Below are positions 1 to 12,175 of a stretch of 64,000 nucleotides of DNA, piece by piece. The notes under the pieces were generated by a model, which was not told where the DNA came from, did no database searches, and saw only the letters and a list, made by a program, of their open reading frames with translations. This DNA comes from Bugulina stolonifera (Eukaryota; Bryozoa; Gymnolaemata; Cheilostomatida; Bugulidae): contig OW285196.1 of NCBI GenBank assembly GCA_935421135.1, positions 11,033,001-11,097,000 of the forward strand, read 5' to 3'. A program made the translations under genes and the position numbers. Each line of letters begins with the position of its first letter. Positions within the stretch are counted from its first letter, which is position 1.

Positions 1-129
1 ATGTGTATATGACAAGAATTCTAAATATTCACTATGAATATGGCCGACTCTATTTATATGTAAAATTCTGCTCTCCGAAACATAAACAAAAATGTTTAGA
101 TCAACTAGAAATCATGCAATAAATAATAT

Positions 130-260
130 CTAGTAGGGGGGAGGGAAGACCGCCCATAAGCTATCTTCTTAACTGACTCTAATTGTGATCAACATCTTAT
201 TATCAAACAGTATCTAATAGGAATATCCATTTACTGGCCTACAGTCATACAGTTTGAAAA
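130..260 (+). repeat. Dispersed repeat, second copy near 28.7 kb
   Basis: About 100 bases here closely match 28715-28815 in the same orientation, including the shared run around CTAATAGGAATATCCATTTA. No reading frame is apparent. It is probably part of an interspersed element or of the segmental duplications that link the left end of the window to the 28-31 kb region. Confidence 0.6.
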
Positions 261-546
261 TACTACAATATTACAGTCATGTACATGTAAACAATTTTGA
301 AAATAGTAATAATAGTTGTATTCTATCTGCATGGCCAAACTTGTGATAGTAGTTGGAATAAAGCAAACCAAAATTTTAGATACCCTACTATTATAATTAC
401 ATGGCTGTATGTATACATGTTGGAGTGATGCCAAATGTTACTAGTTGTAAGGTCTAATTAGAGCAGCTCCAGAACCAGAGACAGACTGTTAGGTTTTGCA
501 CTTAACCAATCAGCACTCACTCTTCAATCAGGTTCTTCATATAACT

Positions 547-994
547 AAAGACGAAACGGTCTACGGTTAACAGTCTGCCATCCTCCAATCAGATCTGTGG
601 TCGAAAATTGGGACGATTCATATATGTTGCAATGCTGCCGGTCAGGATCTCGGCTCCGGGTGGCGCTAGGACCTTGAGATCGGGTCCCCAGGCATCGCTG
701 CCAGGGCGGGGCCGTAGCCTTAGGCCCTCAACCCTGACCAAGGACGGGTGGGTGCCCGACCCACCCCACCCGACTCATTGGTGTTGGAACTTGGGCTATG
801 GACTTAGAGTTGTCTTCTTAATGCAGGAGAGCGCAACTCCTTATGGAATCACTGTAACATGCCTGCGTCACCAGAGGTCATGCACATGCACATGCATGAC
901 CACAGCACATGAACACAAGCCATCATTACATGCGAGCGAAGCGAGCAACTAATGCTGTGAGACTTGCATCGCAGACCAAGCACGAAGTGCTTGT
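547..994 (+). repeat. GC-rich interspersed repeat, family R, copy 1
   Basis: This is a ~450-bp block, clearly richer in G+C than its surroundings, that recurs at 1908-2602 (same strand) and at 14213-14870 and 14877-15306 (opposite strand). One end carries AAAGACGAAACGGTCTACGG and the other a small palindrome, AAGCACGAAGTGCTT. It contains a short hairpin with GAGTTGTCT/AACTCC arms at 807-840. Reading frames in it are not conserved between copies, so it is probably a non-autonomous element. The class is unknown. Confidence 0.7.
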
Positions 995-1470
995 AGTTGA
1001 CAAATCCACAGATGTATGTTTTATAGTAGATAAATATAATACATTACATACATGTAGATGTACAGTGTATAACTAAAACAATACATATTTGGTTCACACC
1101 GAATATTGCATAAGTTCAAGAGCACACAACTTCAATAAAGCTCCTATTGAGTGATAAACATACATGTACATAGACTTGCACATTACAACGATTAAGAGTT
1201 GCCTTTTCATGGACCTTCAGTTTAACTGGATAAAGGAAAGAAAACTCCAATTTATGACTATTTTAAATTTTTACATACAGAATATAAGTGATGAATAATG
1301 AATTACCGAAAGTGATATGTACATGTATGTTGCTACAAATATTATAGAAGATATAAGATAGAGGCGTGTGCTACCTGTACAACTCTCTCTCTCTCTACCC
1401 CATCTGGTACATGGTTTCATATTAAGGTTAACAATGGATAGTGGGCTACTGGGGGAAAAGATAATATACT

Positions 1471-2003
1471 TTGTTATTATTATAATATTACATTGCACTT
1501 TATTTGTATAGCACAGAAGATGGACATTACATGTAAAAGCATGGGTCAGCTTGATGCTGAATGCATAATAGTTACTATGTTTTGAAAACTTGAATGCTGC
1601 ATCTACTTGTACATGTGATGATATTGTTTGTTCTGGAGGCTTATGTATGTGTAATTAGAAGTATTTCAAATTTTGTTTGCAAAAAATAACGAAGTTTGCT
1701 TTCCACTTTGTTATATTGGTTGTTGGGATTAGCATAGCATTGCATAAAGCTGCTGCCTGTTAGTATAATGAGAGTTGAATATGTTAAACATCCTATATAG
1801 ACATACATGTAATATAAGCTTAGACACCATTCAGTTTACTCAGCACTTTGTAGGAAAGAAGGGTCCCATAAAGCTATACCGCATATAAAGATAAATATTG
1901 TTGATCATGTAACAGTCTACGGTAAACGGTCTACGGTTAACGGTCTACGGTTAACGGCCTACAGTTTGCGGTCTGCCATTCTCCAACCAGATTTGGGGTC
2001 GAA
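1471..2003 (+). repeat. Arm of a large inverted duplication (partner 28987-30527)
   Basis: Read on the opposite strand, this segment matches 28987-29190 and then 30188-30527 at high identity. The partner is split by a 997-bp insertion. The duplicated block includes the edge of repeat R copy 2. No gene is visible in it. Confidence 0.75.
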
Positions 2004-2602
2004 AATTGCTACAGTTTATATATTATGTCGCAATGCTGCGGGTCAGGATCTCGGCTCCGGTTGGTGCTAAGACCTTGGGACCGGGTCCACCGACATTGCT
2101 GCCGGGGCAGGTTCCTAGCCTTACGCCCTTGGACCCGACCCATGGCGCGGAAGGTAGTCAACCCACCCCACTCGCCGGATTGATGTTGGAACTCGGGCTA
2201 TGTTAGAATTGATTATTCTACTGGACCCGTGATTAATATATGTTGCAATGCTGCCGGTGAGGATCTCGTCTCCGGGTGGTACTAGGACCTTGGGACCGAA
2301 TCCTCCCACATCGCTGCCGGGGTGAGTCTGTAGCTTTAGGCCTCCAACCACGACCCAGGGCGTGGTGAGTACCCGACCTACCTCACCCACTATATTGGTG
2401 TTGGAACTCAAGCTATGTACTTGGAGTTGTCTCCCTAATGCAAGGAAACAACTCCTCACGAGGTCACTGTAACATGTCTGCACCAACAAAGGTCATACAC
2501 ATGCATGACCCCAGTACATAAACACAAGCTATCATTTTATGCAGCAAAGCAAGCAAATTTTGCAGTGAAACTTGCGTAGCAGACCAAGCACAAAGTACTT
2601 GT
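1908..2602 (+). repeat. GC-rich interspersed repeat, family R, copy 2 (compound)
   Basis: It begins with several tandem copies of a 14-base motif, TCTACGGTTAACGG, and then holds two successive versions of the GC-rich core, so it is longer than copy 1. It ends in the AAGCAC...CTT palindrome near 2585-2602. A hairpin with GGAGTTGTCT/AACTCC arms lies at 2423-2455. Confidence 0.65.
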
Positions 2603-3540
2603 AAGAGGAAAACAATCACCTACTCAGTAAACATGAGTGTGTCAACTACCAGCTTTGATAAAAGTCATATAGAACATTTGAACATTGAGGCATATATACA
2701 TATAATGTAGGCTAACTACTGGCTACACTGTGCTAATACGTGATACACTGGTCAAATACATCATCAGTAATAAGTGTTGGTAATTTTACCACTGTGATGC
2801 CACGTTGTTCATTAACAGCTGAGTAAATTTCATGATTACTCATGAAAATATGGCATTTAAAGCCGTGAAATTCTACAAATTTGTGAGAACGTATTGCACG
2901 TGTATTTTGCTACAACCCTTCACTCAGGCAGCCTGTGATACATAAATTAATTATTTAATGTATCTCAGTTCATTGAACTGGCTGTAAAATTTAAACTCTT
3001 TGGTCAGAATTGTTACGTCTAATCAAACTAAATAATGTATTTTTGTATCATTGATCCTTGATCTTGTAATGTCTAGGGTCATAACATCCACTGTGTATGA
3101 GTGTGTTAGTTTAATGCTCACTTTACAAGTAGAGCTACATGTAACTCCAAAAAATTTGCACTTTATGTACATTACATGCATTGAATATTTTTCCAAAAAC
3201 CTTTATGAAATATATAAATCTGAGTTTTAAAATCTCTTCAAAATTAATAAGAAATATTTTTGATGTACATTTATGTGCAAGTTGAGGGGGGGGGGCAATT
3301 GACAACCCCAACCATGTTACTCTGTAATGATAATATACACGAGTAGTTTGTATTGACTACTGCAATCACTGGTATTAGTACCATGTATTTCATATCTTTA
3401 TATCATAGCATAACATTATATCATAGTGTATATCATAGGACAAAAATGTATATATGATAGTATATAAATATCAGAGTATAATATAGTATGGTGTCATATA
3501 TTATTATGGTGTACGGTATAGTATATTAGATAAGTATTAG
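2603..3540. other. No gene seen
   Basis: AT-rich sequence with short A/T runs, a G9 run near 3287 and TATA-rich degenerate repeats at 3400-3530. I see no coding exon or RNA gene. Confidence 0.5.
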
Positions 3541-3725
3541 CTGACCTTATCAGGTAACTACATGTAGGTAATAACATCTACAGATAGTGATATAACTACA
3601 TTATCTGATCACTACGCACGCAGACCTACACATAGTGATGTAACATACACGTTACCCTATACTGTGTAGTTTTATCAGCAGCAGGCATAAGTATTACTCA
3701 TCTCACATTAATACGTTCTCACACG
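3541..3725 (+). promoter_or_regulatory. Putative upstream region of deaminase gene A
   Basis: The ~180 bases before the exon 1 ATG closely resemble those before deaminase B exon 1 (16140-16282). Both contain a block around CTATACTGTGTAGTTT followed by ATCAGCAGCAGG. Conservation next to the shared first exon suggests a duplicated promoter and 5' UTR, but no transcription start can be read from the sequence alone. Confidence 0.4.
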
Positions 3726-5105
3726 ATGACTGGATATAGTCAACCCATACCTCTACCTTTAAGTAGCGATGTTTTACGTAAGTTTTTGAACTGTTCAATG
3801 CAGGCATACTTAGTGCTTGTTCTATTGTATATACACAAGTACAGGTAACAATTGCACATAAACTGAGTTTACTGCACATGGTAATTATTATTACTTTTTT
3901 CTGTTCCGGCATCATGACCAAACCTTTTTACATTTACAATTATAATCCTATCACAACGTTATGCTGTTTATCATAGTACAGTATAGCAACTTAAATTTGT
4001 AATGTTAAAGCTTAACATACAATGCAACATATTTATTGCAAAGAAGTTATTTGTGAGCAGTCCAGAGATTTTATTTTAAATACATGTGAAAATAATTCAT
4101 CGCTGACTTGAGGCTCTACAGCTACTAAACTCTTAGTATATGTATAACAGGCAGACCCCCATTAGTCAGACTTCTTTAGAGGGTGGCTAACCTGCCTGAC
4201 CACTATGCTCGGTGATTGGGTGCCGTAAGGTTGGTTTCAAGTGAATTAATCTAGATCCCAGTTAGAGATGGATTTTTATATACTGTGCTTGTAAACTACT
4301 CGTACATACACATAGCGTTGTACATGTATAGTATACATGCAACATTGTTTTCGTTTGTGTACATATACAATATACATGTGCGTGTAATAATAATATTTAT
4401 AGATGTGGTGTAGGCCTACACACTGCTAAAGCAAATTAATTGAAGACATATAATGCGATAGACATTATTACGCTATACATGCACATACACCATGTCAAAT
4501 TATTTTAGAGAGTGTTTGGGATGTATACCATAAGACAAATCGGCTAATAGATGGAATGTATCCAAAAAAACCACCCACCTACTGCTTAGTACATTGGCTA
4601 CCTCCACAAACAGGAAGTGCCCCCCCCAGTCTTGTTGTTTGAGAACATAAAATCCCATGCAGAGCAGAACCTGATCAATTATTTCGAGAACACACTATAT
4701 CCAGAGAGAAACACTCAGACACCATCACGGTCACTACAACCACAACCACTACAACTTGACATCTATCTTACTTTTGCACCATGTGGGAAATATACAAAGA
4801 AACGGGATAGCAACAAAAAGATGTCTGTAAAAGTAAAAGCTATGAACTGTGCTGGTAGTCTTGTTCAGTTCAGTGCTAAGGGTAATTACATACTAAACAT
4901 CAAAGCTGTGGGCTCTTATTTTGAGAATGAAGCTGAACTAAAGGCGCTGATGGCAGCTCCTAACATAACACTAAGTGCTTTTACTAAAGATGATTGGAAA
5001 ACGTTGGCTGAGCATCTTGGCAAGCAACTTGAGCCTGGTTGGGTTTACCCACCAGAATGGGAAACTCGAGATTTGGGAACAAGAATGGCATTTTTAGGCC
5101 TATAG
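3726..5105 (+). CDS. Deaminase A: AID/APOBEC-like zinc deaminase, type 1, frameshifted
   Basis: Two exons are predicted: 3726-3777 (17 codons plus one base, encoding YSQPIPLPL) and 4509-5105. The donor GTAAGT and the acceptor TTTTAG keep phase 1, exactly as in genes B and C. Exon 2 has the deaminase zinc motif: HAE (His codon at 4656), then APCG (Cys at 4782) and a second Cys at 4848. The two cysteines are 21 residues apart instead of the usual 2-4, an insertion shared in shorter form with gene C. A C-terminal W..LAEHL and W...EW.TRD follow. The frame is broken before the HAE motif at a run of eight C (4620-4627); seven C would restore it. That is either a real lesion (pseudogene) or a homopolymer error. 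Family knowledge: such enzymes deaminate cytosine in nucleic acid. The substrate here is unknown. Confidence 0.7.
4025..4290 (+). repeat. Dispersed repeat in intron 1 of deaminase A
   Basis: About 260 bases closely match 13640-13905 in the same orientation, with a shared core around GAGCAGTCCAGAGATTTTAT and a later GAGGGTGGCTAACCTGC. The end resembles the B-box-like half of other repeats here (...CCCCAATCAG). It is probably an interspersed element. Confidence 0.65.
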
Positions 5106-8100
5106 ACATGCTATAATACTATACATCCCATTGTTATTGAAAGCCACAGGACGCAGTTGCCACTTGCTACTAGCTACTAGCACATAATTCGCTTATGAAA
5201 TTAAGGTAGAATATTTCTAGAAAATTTACTTTCTCCATTTTTGCGACACATTATTATATTTTTATGATGATGAATTTGATTGTTCACTAGTATTAAACCT
5301 TTTATAATAATGAGAGTATACTGTTAACTTTTTATCACATAACTTTTACACTATATTTATATTATTATATTATATTGTTTTATGTTATACGTCTGCAGCT
5401 CAATTCTATTTTTCTTCTCAATTACTATTTTTGTTGTATTCACAATTGTTCTTTCACAATACAATGAAGGCTTAGCTAGATCTCAGTTCATAGCTTACTT
5501 GATTTAGCTGTTTAGGTGTGCAAGTGATAAAGTTAGTTATCCAAACACAGTCTTATAGAGTGTGTGGCAATTTCAATGGGTTCCCAACAAATCGAAAAGC
5601 AACGCTCACAGTTAGTGTTTGTTTCAAATTAATTTTCTTCAACTTGAAACATGTTGTGGTACAGCTTGACACATTAGACAGCAGCTTGGCAACTAAAATT
5701 CCAACATTATACCCGTCACATATAGTATTAATATTCTAAGTGACATCAAGTTATATACATATTGACCCAACTATCCAACCAATGGGGAGTAAACTATTTC
5801 ACTATTGCTGTTTCAATATGCTGTTTCAATATATTATGATGTTATTTTCAAATTGTCAATTGAGCAGTCAGGGACCCGATTTGACTTTCATGAAAATATC
5901 CATCCCTGATTGGTGTTTGAACCTGTGTAAATAATATATGCATGTAAAAGCTGTTATTTACTAAGTAATAGCAGCACCCATGAATCCTCTTTGTCTATCA
6001 AACACTTGTGCATGAACTACTATTATCTACAACTACTGTGTATCTCCCTTATTCCATCATATACATGTATAATATGTAATATTTTAGCTGCCCCACTAGA
6101 CATAATACCTTAACTGACCACCATTAACTGACTACTTTGACTGTTTCAAAAAATAAAGGACCTGATTTAGTCAGTTATTTGGCCAATAGATGAAGAAGCA
6201 TTGAGCTGCACATAATTATGCTCAGTTAATAACTACAAGGATGCATTTGTACATGTATCTGCTAGAGGTCAATGGAGGGAGACAGATTCCAAAATCCCAA
6301 TTAAGAATTTTTCAATGCAATCATTTCCTTCTACTGATCAAGTATAGCATGTTGAGTGAAGTGAATAAAGTGATGATTCTACTCATTTGAATTACATACT
6401 GGGACTTGAGTTCTGTATAGTAAGAGCAGATAACTCCAAACAGGTTTTACTAGCGTTGTTATTGACTGGTAATCTCTACTGCAGCGATTTCTCTAGGTTA
6501 TCATCTTATGAATAATGCACGAGTAAGGAAAGACAACTCATTTGGAGTGTGGTAGTTTGTTGTGAGGATAGGAAACCGTTCTTGGTTTTGAAGTTTATGG
6601 AATGTAATAATAAATTAATTGTACATTAAATTAATAATAAAATAATATTATAATTTTTATAGGTTATAAGAGAGATGGAAAATATAACAGAATTTACTGT
6701 AGCTTGGGAAATAAATGCTAATGTACCTAGCTATAAGAATGAACTTAATTTCATCTTTATATAAAATAAAGTGGGATTTATGTACGTATGTTGTATTGGC
6801 ATCAGTAAATGATTATGTGCTTTTACTGTGCTTACTTCTACTGATGCTGTTTGTTACCGCACTTATGCGTCATACTAGTTTATTCCTTTATAAACTGTCC
6901 TCTTTGATTCATATGCAACAGTGCTTTCTTATACTCCGATCCGAGACCATTTTGTCATTTGGACCCTTTTTGATCTGAGACCGACCATAATGTACTTATT
7001 GACCTTGTGACCTCGGTCTGAACTAATTTTCATACACAAGGAGCACAAGTTTGCATTCTTACTTCAGTTGCTTGTAGACTGTTGCTCAATAAAGTACCCT
7101 CACTGTTTACTGCTAACAGTAGAGTATCTCCCCTGGCTTTAGGTTTTCCCAGGTACGGTCTCATGACTGCTATCAAGACCCGGTACTCCAACCCCTTTCT
7201 ACAGCTGTAGGTACCACTCCTGCTAATCAGCCTAGCTATAGGAGCCGTGCCCACATGACCAGGTCGTTCTTGACTCCGACTTGTGCTGTGCTGTTTGATT
7301 GAACTTGCCCCCTAGCTTCGGCTTGGTCAGCCTGTTCTGACCCTCTTCATTGTTACTCTGGCCTGTATGTTGTACGGCTCTACCTCGACGTTCGCAAATT
7401 TGAACATCTGTACATCCAATAGAGCTATTGGACGGGGGGGGGGGGGGGGGGGAGGGGGAGGAGATGGTGCCTGTAAGTGAAAGGATGTTGGTACCTAAAA
7501 CAGGTGCATGTTAGAATAACGAGATTCAAGACATTATTGTCAAAGTTGTGTTAGTGTGAGCAAATTTGTTTGCGTTGATGAAAAAATATTGGAAGCTTTA
7601 CATAGCTTATGATGAAGACACTATTCCTGTTACTACTATACCATGTAAATGGTGTTATGTACATGTATGCACAATGTACAGTATATATACTAGTACACAC
7701 TGTACTATGAAGTACATGTAGTTATAAAACACATAACAGTATGAAATATAAAGGTATAGACACCTAGCATGTACTTTTGTATTACAGTAAAGTATAGACT
7801 AAATTAATTGTGAAAAATTATATATCCTGGTTTGCATAGATATAGTCATCTACACAATACTGACCAGTACTATTACTTGTATATTATGACTATTACATGG
7901 GAAATATGATCATTCCACTGTTCATCATCTACAATGTAAGTATGAGTCAGCAACTCTGTAGATATCAAAGGCATCATGGTACTATCTGGTATATACATAC
8001 ATGTAGTACTGCACGGTGTTTCGGTTTCAAACGATGTCTATGGTGTAAAACCTGCCGGTGTTTGACATCGTCATTTTTTACTTGTACCGAATCGTATCGG

Positions 8101-9900
8101 CATCGTGCTCAAACGATATACTGATGGTTTGGTGTAGTTCGATGTTATCGAACCGGATCGCTATGCCAGTAGTCATTCAATATTCATGCGGTCTAATATC
8201 ACATGGTCTTGTTTACCTCACTTCAAACTAGGTTGCATACTTTTGCGTTTCCGTTTTCACTGACTGTGCTTGACAGTGATCATGGCTGTGATTGATAGGC
8301 CGTTGTTGAAGTAATAATTGTAATAAGTTGTGTTATTTAGCAAATTGTGTATCATTCCATATCACCTGAAGTACATCATGTTATATTCTATCGTTTGTAT
8401 ATGATTGCTTTGTTCATGAACAGCGAACTAGAATAGAATAGTGGCATGAACTAACATAATTACAATTAAATTTGCACATAACATTCCATTGGATTAATTA
8501 TATTTACATGTGTATTATTATAATTAATCTACTAATGTAATGTTTAAATTTGATTGTAATCATCGCTTGTAGTTGTAGCTAAGAATAGGTACAATGCTTA
8601 CAATGATCAATTATTGCCTATATTTAATATGCGTTATATTTATATTAATTTAATTAAATATAGTGCATATTAAAATAACTCTTAATTAATCGTGAATTAT
8701 TATGGTTCTTCAATTTAAATCGTTGTGTAGTTGTGCTTTTGGTAAGCAACAGCTTTTTATTTAAAATAAGCCAATGTTCAATCAACATTTTGTAAGTAGA
8801 ATTCATTGAACTAAGCCGTCGTAATCACACTGACCAACTAGGACGCATAATGAGTCCACAGACACATTTTAGAGAAACAATTGCTAGTTGGACACATGAC
8901 GCATATTGACTCACTTTGTGGAAGCTGGACTCATTTATTTGCTACAGTGAGCTGTGCTTTTAATCCAGCCAATAAATAGCCTATTTGGCTTAGCTTAGGC
9001 CTCCAAGCATTGTCTACATTTCTAGGGCGTTGTCATCTTTCATGTCTCCAATATTTTAGTAGACTTCATTCAGCTAAATATTATATGAAAGTTGGTCTGA
9101 CAATGTAATAGAATACAATATGCATATAGAAATTCAGGATCCTTTTCATCAATCTAGTCAAATTAGGCCTGGTAGTTCAACTAGAGCTAATAATGATAAA
9201 AATACTATGATGCATCCTACTATTTAAAACATAAAATTATATGCATCTTGATACAAGAGTGCAGAAAATTTTTCACCATGTCATTTGTACAGACATTTTT
9301 CAGCAAAAATTCTGAAAAATTTTCCTTGAACATGTTGGACTCATTTTTAAATTTTTCCGACTCATTTTTACAAATCTTGGTTGGTCACCCTGGTCGTGAT
9401 ATCCAGTCAGGAGACAAATCTGGTAGATTCAATCGGTGGACACACTGAATTATCCCAATCCAGCAATCGAGAAAGCTTGCAAGAAAGATTTCCTACATTA
9501 TCATTACATCAATGCAACTATGCTAGCGTTTATTGCTTCTCTTGTGGTGATATGAAGTTAGCTCATGTAATTTACATTTATTATCTTTTTGTGTCAATGG
9601 TATGAGTGTTGGGAACAAGGTTTCTGTTTTTCTTCTGTATTTTGGTCACTATCAGTAATAAATCTAATAAATTATACCTAGTGGTTGGGTGTGTGCTCAG
9701 CCTCATGTTTTTATATTTAATATAATATTAAATATAAAATAGGTGAAGTAAGACCCAATAAAACTTTGACTCTCACTAGACTACATGGGCAAATGCAAAA
9801 TCTTGGAGTAGGAGTAAGCACTGATTACTTTTATTAACCCAGTTACCACATAAATAAAATTAGTATACATGTACTATATTTTTATGAAGCCCTGTCCGTC
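5106..9900. other. Gene-poor stretch downstream of deaminase A
   Basis: The first ~300 bases match the 3' flank of deaminase C (27850-28100), so they belong to the duplicated gene unit. Beyond that I see AT-rich sequence, a GC-richer island at 6960-7430 with a CAATAAAGT signal near 7087 that could be LTR debris, a G19 run, and an island at 8010-8165 with CGGTG/CGATG motifs. No convincing exon was found. Confidence 0.5.
7434..7452 (+). repeat. Homopolymer of 19 G
   Basis: Nineteen consecutive G, followed by A and further G runs (AGGGGGAGGAG). It could form a G-quadruplex and is prone to length error in sequencing. Confidence 0.9.
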
Positions 9901-10200
9901 AGCCATATCTGAAAATAGAATAAAATAGACAGAATGGTCGGCATGAAATTATGTTGTCAGACAATGTTGAGAAGTTTTGTTCCCTTGTATTGACCGATGG
10001 GACAACTGATAGGCAAACCAGCTCCTGAACTGGCTCGATCCGGTATTTCGAACCAAAGTTGACACCTGCTAACACCGCTTGAGACCAGGACCAAGGGATG
10101 CGGTGCGGTTCGGTATATCGATCTAAATTCAGCATCGTTTGACCCCGAAGCAGACCAGGGCCAAGGGACCTGGTGTCAACCGGTGTTTGATTAAATTCCC

Positions 10201-10261
10201 CCAGAAAACCGAATAACAGTGGGGAGGCAAGTTGCCTCCCCACTGTTATTCGGTTTTCTGG
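10201..10261. repeat. Near-perfect 61-bp palindrome
   Basis: Two 30-bp arms (10201-10230 and 10232-10261) are perfect reverse complements around a single central G. The left arm starts CCAGAAAACCGAATAACAGT. It lies in an island (9970-10260) with repeated GACCAGG.CCAAGGGA motifs that looks transposon-derived. Confidence 0.95.
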
Positions 10262-10611
10262 AGCAACACCGTGCAGCACTATATACAAGTATACATCTAC
10301 ATGTATATACTTACCCAGCAATGTTACTACAGCTTAACGATAATAGATAGTGGATACAAACCAAGAGTTATATTACAGATAATATACTAAAAAGTCATAT
10401 ACTAACAGATAATATACTTCAGGTCACCTTTATATGTTAATAGATTCTAACGCAGGAGTCAATGGCTAACTTAGGGAATTTATATGCAATATATTAGGTA
10501 AGTACTATTAATTTGGGTGTTACTTATCCGACAGAGGAGGTTGCCCTGGTTATTACAGTTCATTCTTTTATTATTTGAGGGGGAGAGAAATTTCACTAAA
10601 TGATATGGTTA

Positions 10612-11480
10612 TAGGTATGAACTGTAGAAATGTAGAAACGATTGGATTAAAGACTGAGATACTAATTAGATAGTTAAAAACTTAGGCTATAAATTTCCAG
10701 TACAAAACACATTAGCTGCTCCAGGTATGTCAATGAAAATTTTAACTACAAAGACGACTCGAGAGATCCCGATAGTTCTATTCTGCTCTTTTCTGCGATT
10801 TATTACTAATTTGCACCATATTAACATAATTATTACTTAATATTATTTATTGCTTACCATTATTTAGCATTGCAAGTATCTTCGCGGTAGGCTGAAACTG
10901 TGTGACAAAGTATATTTTACTGTTATAATACGAAATGATAATTTATTTATTATTTACTTAATATGATTTATTTATTGTCAATTTAATATCATAATATATT
11001 TATTATCGATTTATTATGATGTATGAGTACTACATGCATATATTATAGTTTCACATTTTTTATTGATTATCCTGTGATTCTGTAATTTTGGGCTATATTG
11101 TTTATCTGCGCTTTGTACTTGTAATTCACCAATAAATCAATTCCTGCAATGCACCCAATAGTGTTGCTATTTTACCTTGCTGTGAGATAGTTATTTCCCA
11201 TGCATTTTATGTTACCATTAATTTGTTTGCTATATTTGAGAGATTGTGAGACCATATAGTATGGCAAGGATGCACAGAATTCAAAATAGTGTTTTAACTT
11301 GGGCCGTTTTGCTTTGCTAACAATTGTGACAGTCTCTTCCTGTCTTGAACGTAGTAAAGTTATACATTATTAATACATGTCATATTACAATCAGATGATT
11401 TTTATCAGAGCCTGGATGAATGTTAGCAGAGTCTCTACAGAATCTGTCTGCAGGAAAACGTCACAAATGCGGATATTGGG
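10612..11480 (+). other. Orphan 3' flank of a lost type 2 deaminase gene
   Basis: The sequence from 10612 follows the 3' untranslated and flanking sequence of deaminase B (from 19202) for ~770 bases, including the polyadenylation-signal area (AATAAATCAATTCC near 11130). It then continues in the homologue of 21060-21180. The match starts at about the position just after gene B's stop codon, yet no deaminase exon lies upstream. I read it as the remnant of a duplicated gene unit whose coding part was deleted. Confidence 0.6.
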
Positions 11481-11639
11481 GTGGGTAAAGTTTGTTGATA
11501 TAGAAATTTCCAGCATGCATTAGCATTAGCATGCATGCATTAGGATCTCACTCGTCCACAAGAGAGTTCAATGTCAGTTGCATGCAATGGGACATACTGT
11601 AATGATCTGAGCACACTAAGAGGTGTGTCGAAGGGAAGA

Positions 11640-12175
11640 GAGTGGTCTAATTGTCTCTAACTCCTGCCAGTAGCTATACTTGTAATATAACAGAACAGAG
11701 TGAATGCAACTTCCGGTGTATATAATAGATGATAGTATAGAGAGAGTATAACTCCTGTTAGTAGCTATACATGCAATATAACAGTACAGAGTGAATACAA
11801 CTCGTTCCAGTAGATATAATATGATAGTATAGAGATAGTATAACTCCTGCCAGTAGCTATAGATGTAATATAACAGTACAGAGTGAATGCAACTCCTTCC
11901 AGTAGATATAATATGATAGTATAGAGAGAGTATAACTCTTTCCAGTAGATATAATATGTTAGTATAGAGAGAACATAACTCCTGTCAATAGATATAATGT
12001 CATACTACAGAGAGAACTTAGTACATTGTAACTCCTTTCAGTAGGTAATATTATAGTGCAGAGAGAACATAACTTCTGTCAGTAGATATAATATGACAAT
12101 ACAGAGAGAAGATAGCTCCTTCCAGGCGGTATTAAAATGATGGTATAGAGAGAACAAAACTCCTGACAGCTAATG
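11640..12175 (+). repeat. Degenerate tandem array, AACTCC/TATAGAGAG family
   Basis: About eight to nine diverged units of ~55-65 bases, each with AACTCCTGYCAGTAGATATA and then ATGATAGTATAGAGAGA. Related units occur at 21190-21280, and on the opposite strand at 53440-53600 and 58190-58780. Confidence 0.8.

Noticed and set aside
9899..10321. 140-codon minus-strand frame
   Set aside because: It runs through the 61-bp palindrome and repeat-like motifs; no family resemblance.
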